Shown here piece after piece: positions 62,176 to 64,000 of a DNA stretch of 64,000 nt. Position 1 is the first letter of the stretch. Every line of letters begins with the position of its first letter. This DNA comes from Anaspis maculata. Its lineage: Eukaryota > Arthropoda > Insecta > Coleoptera > Scraptiidae. The DNA lies in the NCBI GenBank assembly GCA_949128115.1, contig OX421964.1, positions 51,190,601 to 51,254,600 on the forward strand, given 5' to 3'. The position numbers and the translations under genes were made by a program. The notes beneath the pieces were generated by a model. It did not search any database and was not told the DNA's origin. It was given only the letters and a program-made list of their open reading frames with translations.

Positions 62176-62309
62176 CAGAGGTGCGATTCTCGAACGTGTT
62201 CGAAAAGTTTTCGTATACGAATTCTCCTTTCCGACAGCCCAAGTGCACACGAAACCAAGAAGATTTGTATGCGAAAAATCATTCGAATAACTCGAAAATC
62301 GCACCCCTG
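62176..62309. mobile_element. Small TIR element, CAGAGGTGCGAT ends
   Basis: CAGAGGTGCGATTCTCGA at 62176 is mirrored by TCGAAAATCGCACCCCTG ending at 62309. At about 134 bp with TTCGAA-type subterminal repeats, it is a MITE. CAGRGGTGC ends are seen in hAT elements, but the flanks do not show a clear 8-bp duplication. Confidence 0.65.
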
Positions 62310-62368
62310 GGCTCTGTCTTCAACCCCCGACGCAGGTGTAGATGTCAGACACATCCACGCCCTGCGAT

Positions 62369-63296
62369 GGTACAGGGTGTTCACGATAAAATTCACCCCC
62401 CTCCAGTAGATTCCCCTTCAAGATATTTCGAAGAACTATAAACTTTTTCTTCACGATTTTTCCCAGGGACCTCAAATCGATCCTCTAAAAGTTTCTAATT
62501 GGTACCGTATACAGGGTGTGATATGTAACTTTTTTATTTTAAATGCAACACCCTATATTTTATTCCGTTATTTGGTGGAGCCTTTTTTTCTGATTACAAA
62601 TATATATATGACACTTATGATTTATTTCGACAAGTAAGTTGTCGAACAAGTAATAAAATAGGTAGTCAAATAATTTTGTTTCACCGCAAGATGGCTTTGG
62701 TTTCTACAGTTCACTTAAAAAAAGTTATTCTCGCAGCAATTTGTCTGCAGAATTCAACTCTGCATGGATAAATGGTCTAATTCGTTCCTAATACAGGTTG
62801 TCGCGTAATTTTTAATTTTTAATTTATTTGGCTACCTATTTTATTATTTTTTTTAAAGCTTCCCTGTCAGAATAAAGGTGCGTTCAGTCAGCTTATTTAG
62901 CCGCAAGTTTTAATTTTAGTCGTAAGCGCTGCATCGCTTATTGGCTGTTCTGAGGAGGCTGGTTCATAAGAGCCAATGGGCGACGCTGCGCTTGCGACTA
63001 AAATTAAAACATGCGGCAAAATAAGCTGACTGAACGCACCTTAAATCATAAATGTTATATATCTTTGTAATCAGAAAGAAAAGCTTCATCAAATGACGTA
63101 ATAAAATATAGGGTGTTGCATTTGAAATAAAAAAGTTACATGTCACACCCTGTATACGGTACCAATTGAAAACTTTTAGACGATCGATTCAAGATCCCTG
63201 GGAAGAATCGTTGAGAAAAAAAATTCAGTTTTTCAAAATGTCTCAAAGGGGAATCTCCTAGAAGGGGGGTGAATCTTATCGTGAACACCCTGTACC
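62369..63296. repeat. Foldback element FB13 with nested MITE
   Basis: GGTACAGGGTGTTCACGATA at 62369 is mirrored by TATCGTGAACACCCTGTACC ending at 63296. The arms also pair at GTACCGTATACAGGGTGTGA (62504) and its complement (63145), and at AACACCCTATATTTTATT and its complement. MITE copy 3 lies near the centre. No gene is present. Confidence 0.9.
62876..63041. mobile_element. MITE copy 3, AGGTGCGTTCAG family
   Basis: This 166-bp element has perfect TAA flanks (62873-62875 and 63042-63044) and the same terminal repeats as the copies at 5293 and 48630. It sits inside foldback FB13. Confidence 0.92.
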
Positions 63297-63299
63297 TAC

Positions 63300-63540
63300 A
63301 TTTCCGACTTCGTCCTCTCGCCGTACTGCCGGTTGCAGGCGTGATGTACTCGGGGGGGTTCGCCCATGACCACCAGAGGAGAAATTTCAGCCGGTCTAGG
63401 GTCTAGGGTCAGATGAGACCCGCCAGCGGCTCACCCACTAACACTATCCCCTGGCGGTCACCTATCCAACTTTTGACCGCGCTCAGCGTTGCTGCAGTCG
63501 AGTTTTCACCCGACTGACTAGAGCGGTGTACTACACGCTA
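63300..63540 (-). mobile_element. 5S rRNA-like SINE
   Basis: On the minus strand, 63540-63445 contains ACACCGCTCTAGTCAGTCGG, GCAACGCTGAGCGCGGTC and TTGGATAGGTGACCGCC. These line up in order with the 5S rRNA segment that contains its internal RNA polymerase III promoter. It is too diverged and incomplete to be a working 5S gene. A GC-rich body of about 140 bp follows (TGGGTGAGCCGCTGGCGG, GGCTGAAATTTCTCC, CATCACGCCTGCAACCGGCA) and runs up to the foldback end at 63296. A SINE3-like origin is inferred. Confidence 0.55.
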
Positions 63541-64000
63541 TGCTTTCCTCATCACAGACATCTATAAACACCCAGTATGTTATAGATAAGACCAGTTTAA
63601 GGGCGGCATTTCCTAGTGTTTTTTCTTAAAACGTGAGTTTCATGAGAATCAGTGGAGTAAGAGACTTGAAAATAAGCAGAGTAACCCAAAATCTAGAATG
63701 AAAATTGATATATAAATTTCAAAATTCGAAAAACTCAAAAAAAAAAATCGAAATTTCTATATTTTTTTCAAAAAAAGTATTTCATTCTCTTGCCAGCCCA
63801 GATTTGAATGACTCATTTTTTTTCTTACATTTTTAGCTGCTCAGATTTGGCAGAAACTCACGTCACAAGAATCTATCTGTTTCTCTTTCGCTCTGCAGCT
63901 TATCCGCAGTTTGTTTCAGCAATTTTTTATGCTATGCCGTCCTTAAGTCTGTTTCGCATATTTTTCGCCCGTCATCAATAATTCACTCACGCTATAAACC
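63541..64000. other. No gene seen
   Basis: This is AT-rich sequence at the window edge, with long A/T runs near 63730-63830. No feature is supported. Confidence 0.4.

Overview
The window is insect nuclear DNA, most likely hemipteran. The evidence is short GC-AG/GT-AG introns of 49-59 nt, a BEL/Pao retrotransposon, tRNA- and 5S-derived SINEs, many TAGGTA/GGTACC-rich microsatellites and three conserved animal genes. The order Hemiptera is an inference from repeat style, not proven by a marker. There are no operons, prokaryotic genes or CRISPR arrays.

Genes. Three conserved genes can be read with splice sites. A mitochondrial NAD+ carrier of the SLC25A51 type lies on the minus strand (43391-44315). 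It is head to head with a PX-domain sorting nexin of the SNX20/SNX21 type on the plus strand (44997-45844), and the two share a 681-bp divergent promoter rich in palindromes. The last three coding exons of the FACT histone chaperone subunit SPT16 lie on the minus strand (56927-59075); its 5' exons are beyond the window or hidden by a long intron. A fourth, unrecognised coiled-coil reading frame with two phase-0 exons sits at 18081-18697 (minus). A THAP zinc-finger relic (6905-7464) and a Tc1/mariner transposase relic (60357-60784) are broken by stops and frame breaks.

Mobile DNA dominates the rest. One complete BEL/Pao element occupies 27211-34709 (minus), with two 965-bp LTRs that read as identical, a 5-bp target duplication and an intact Gag-Pol frame, so it is very young. 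There are also a decayed gypsy-like gag joined to an integrase tail (860-2075), a solo LTR (47416-47710), a LINE 3' end (17305-17735), tRNA-derived SINEs (25941-26182 and 26249-26596), a 5S-like SINE (63300-63540), three copies of one 166-bp MITE with TAA target sites, and several other TIR elements.

The most unusual property is the density of very long inverted repeats. At least thirteen near-palindromic foldback blocks (0.4-7.7 kb) cover roughly a third of the window, and many have other elements nested in their arms. Because each arm preserves the empty site of insertions into the other, the insertion order can be read directly. The 8-mer ACAGGGTG recurs at block ends and internal joints. 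The central block at 48807-56498 shows at least four layers of nesting. A 265-bp tandem array with a two-unit higher-order period lies at 36600-37915.

Layout: 1-2.1 kb retroelement relic; 2.3-5.5 kb foldback, inverted duplication and MITE; 5.5-7.5 kb THAP relic; 7.9-17.9 kb consecutive foldbacks; 18.1-18.7 kb unknown gene; 19-21.5 kb TIR element and foldback; 21.5-25.9 kb sparse; 25.9-26.6 kb SINEs; 27.2-34.7 kb BEL element; 34.8-37.9 kb repeats and tandem array; 38.3-42.6 kb small foldbacks; 43.3-46 kb divergent gene pair; 46.6-56.5 kb tandem repeats and nested foldbacks; 56.9-59.1 kb SPT16; 60.3-63.5 kb transposon relics, a foldback and a 5S-like SINE.
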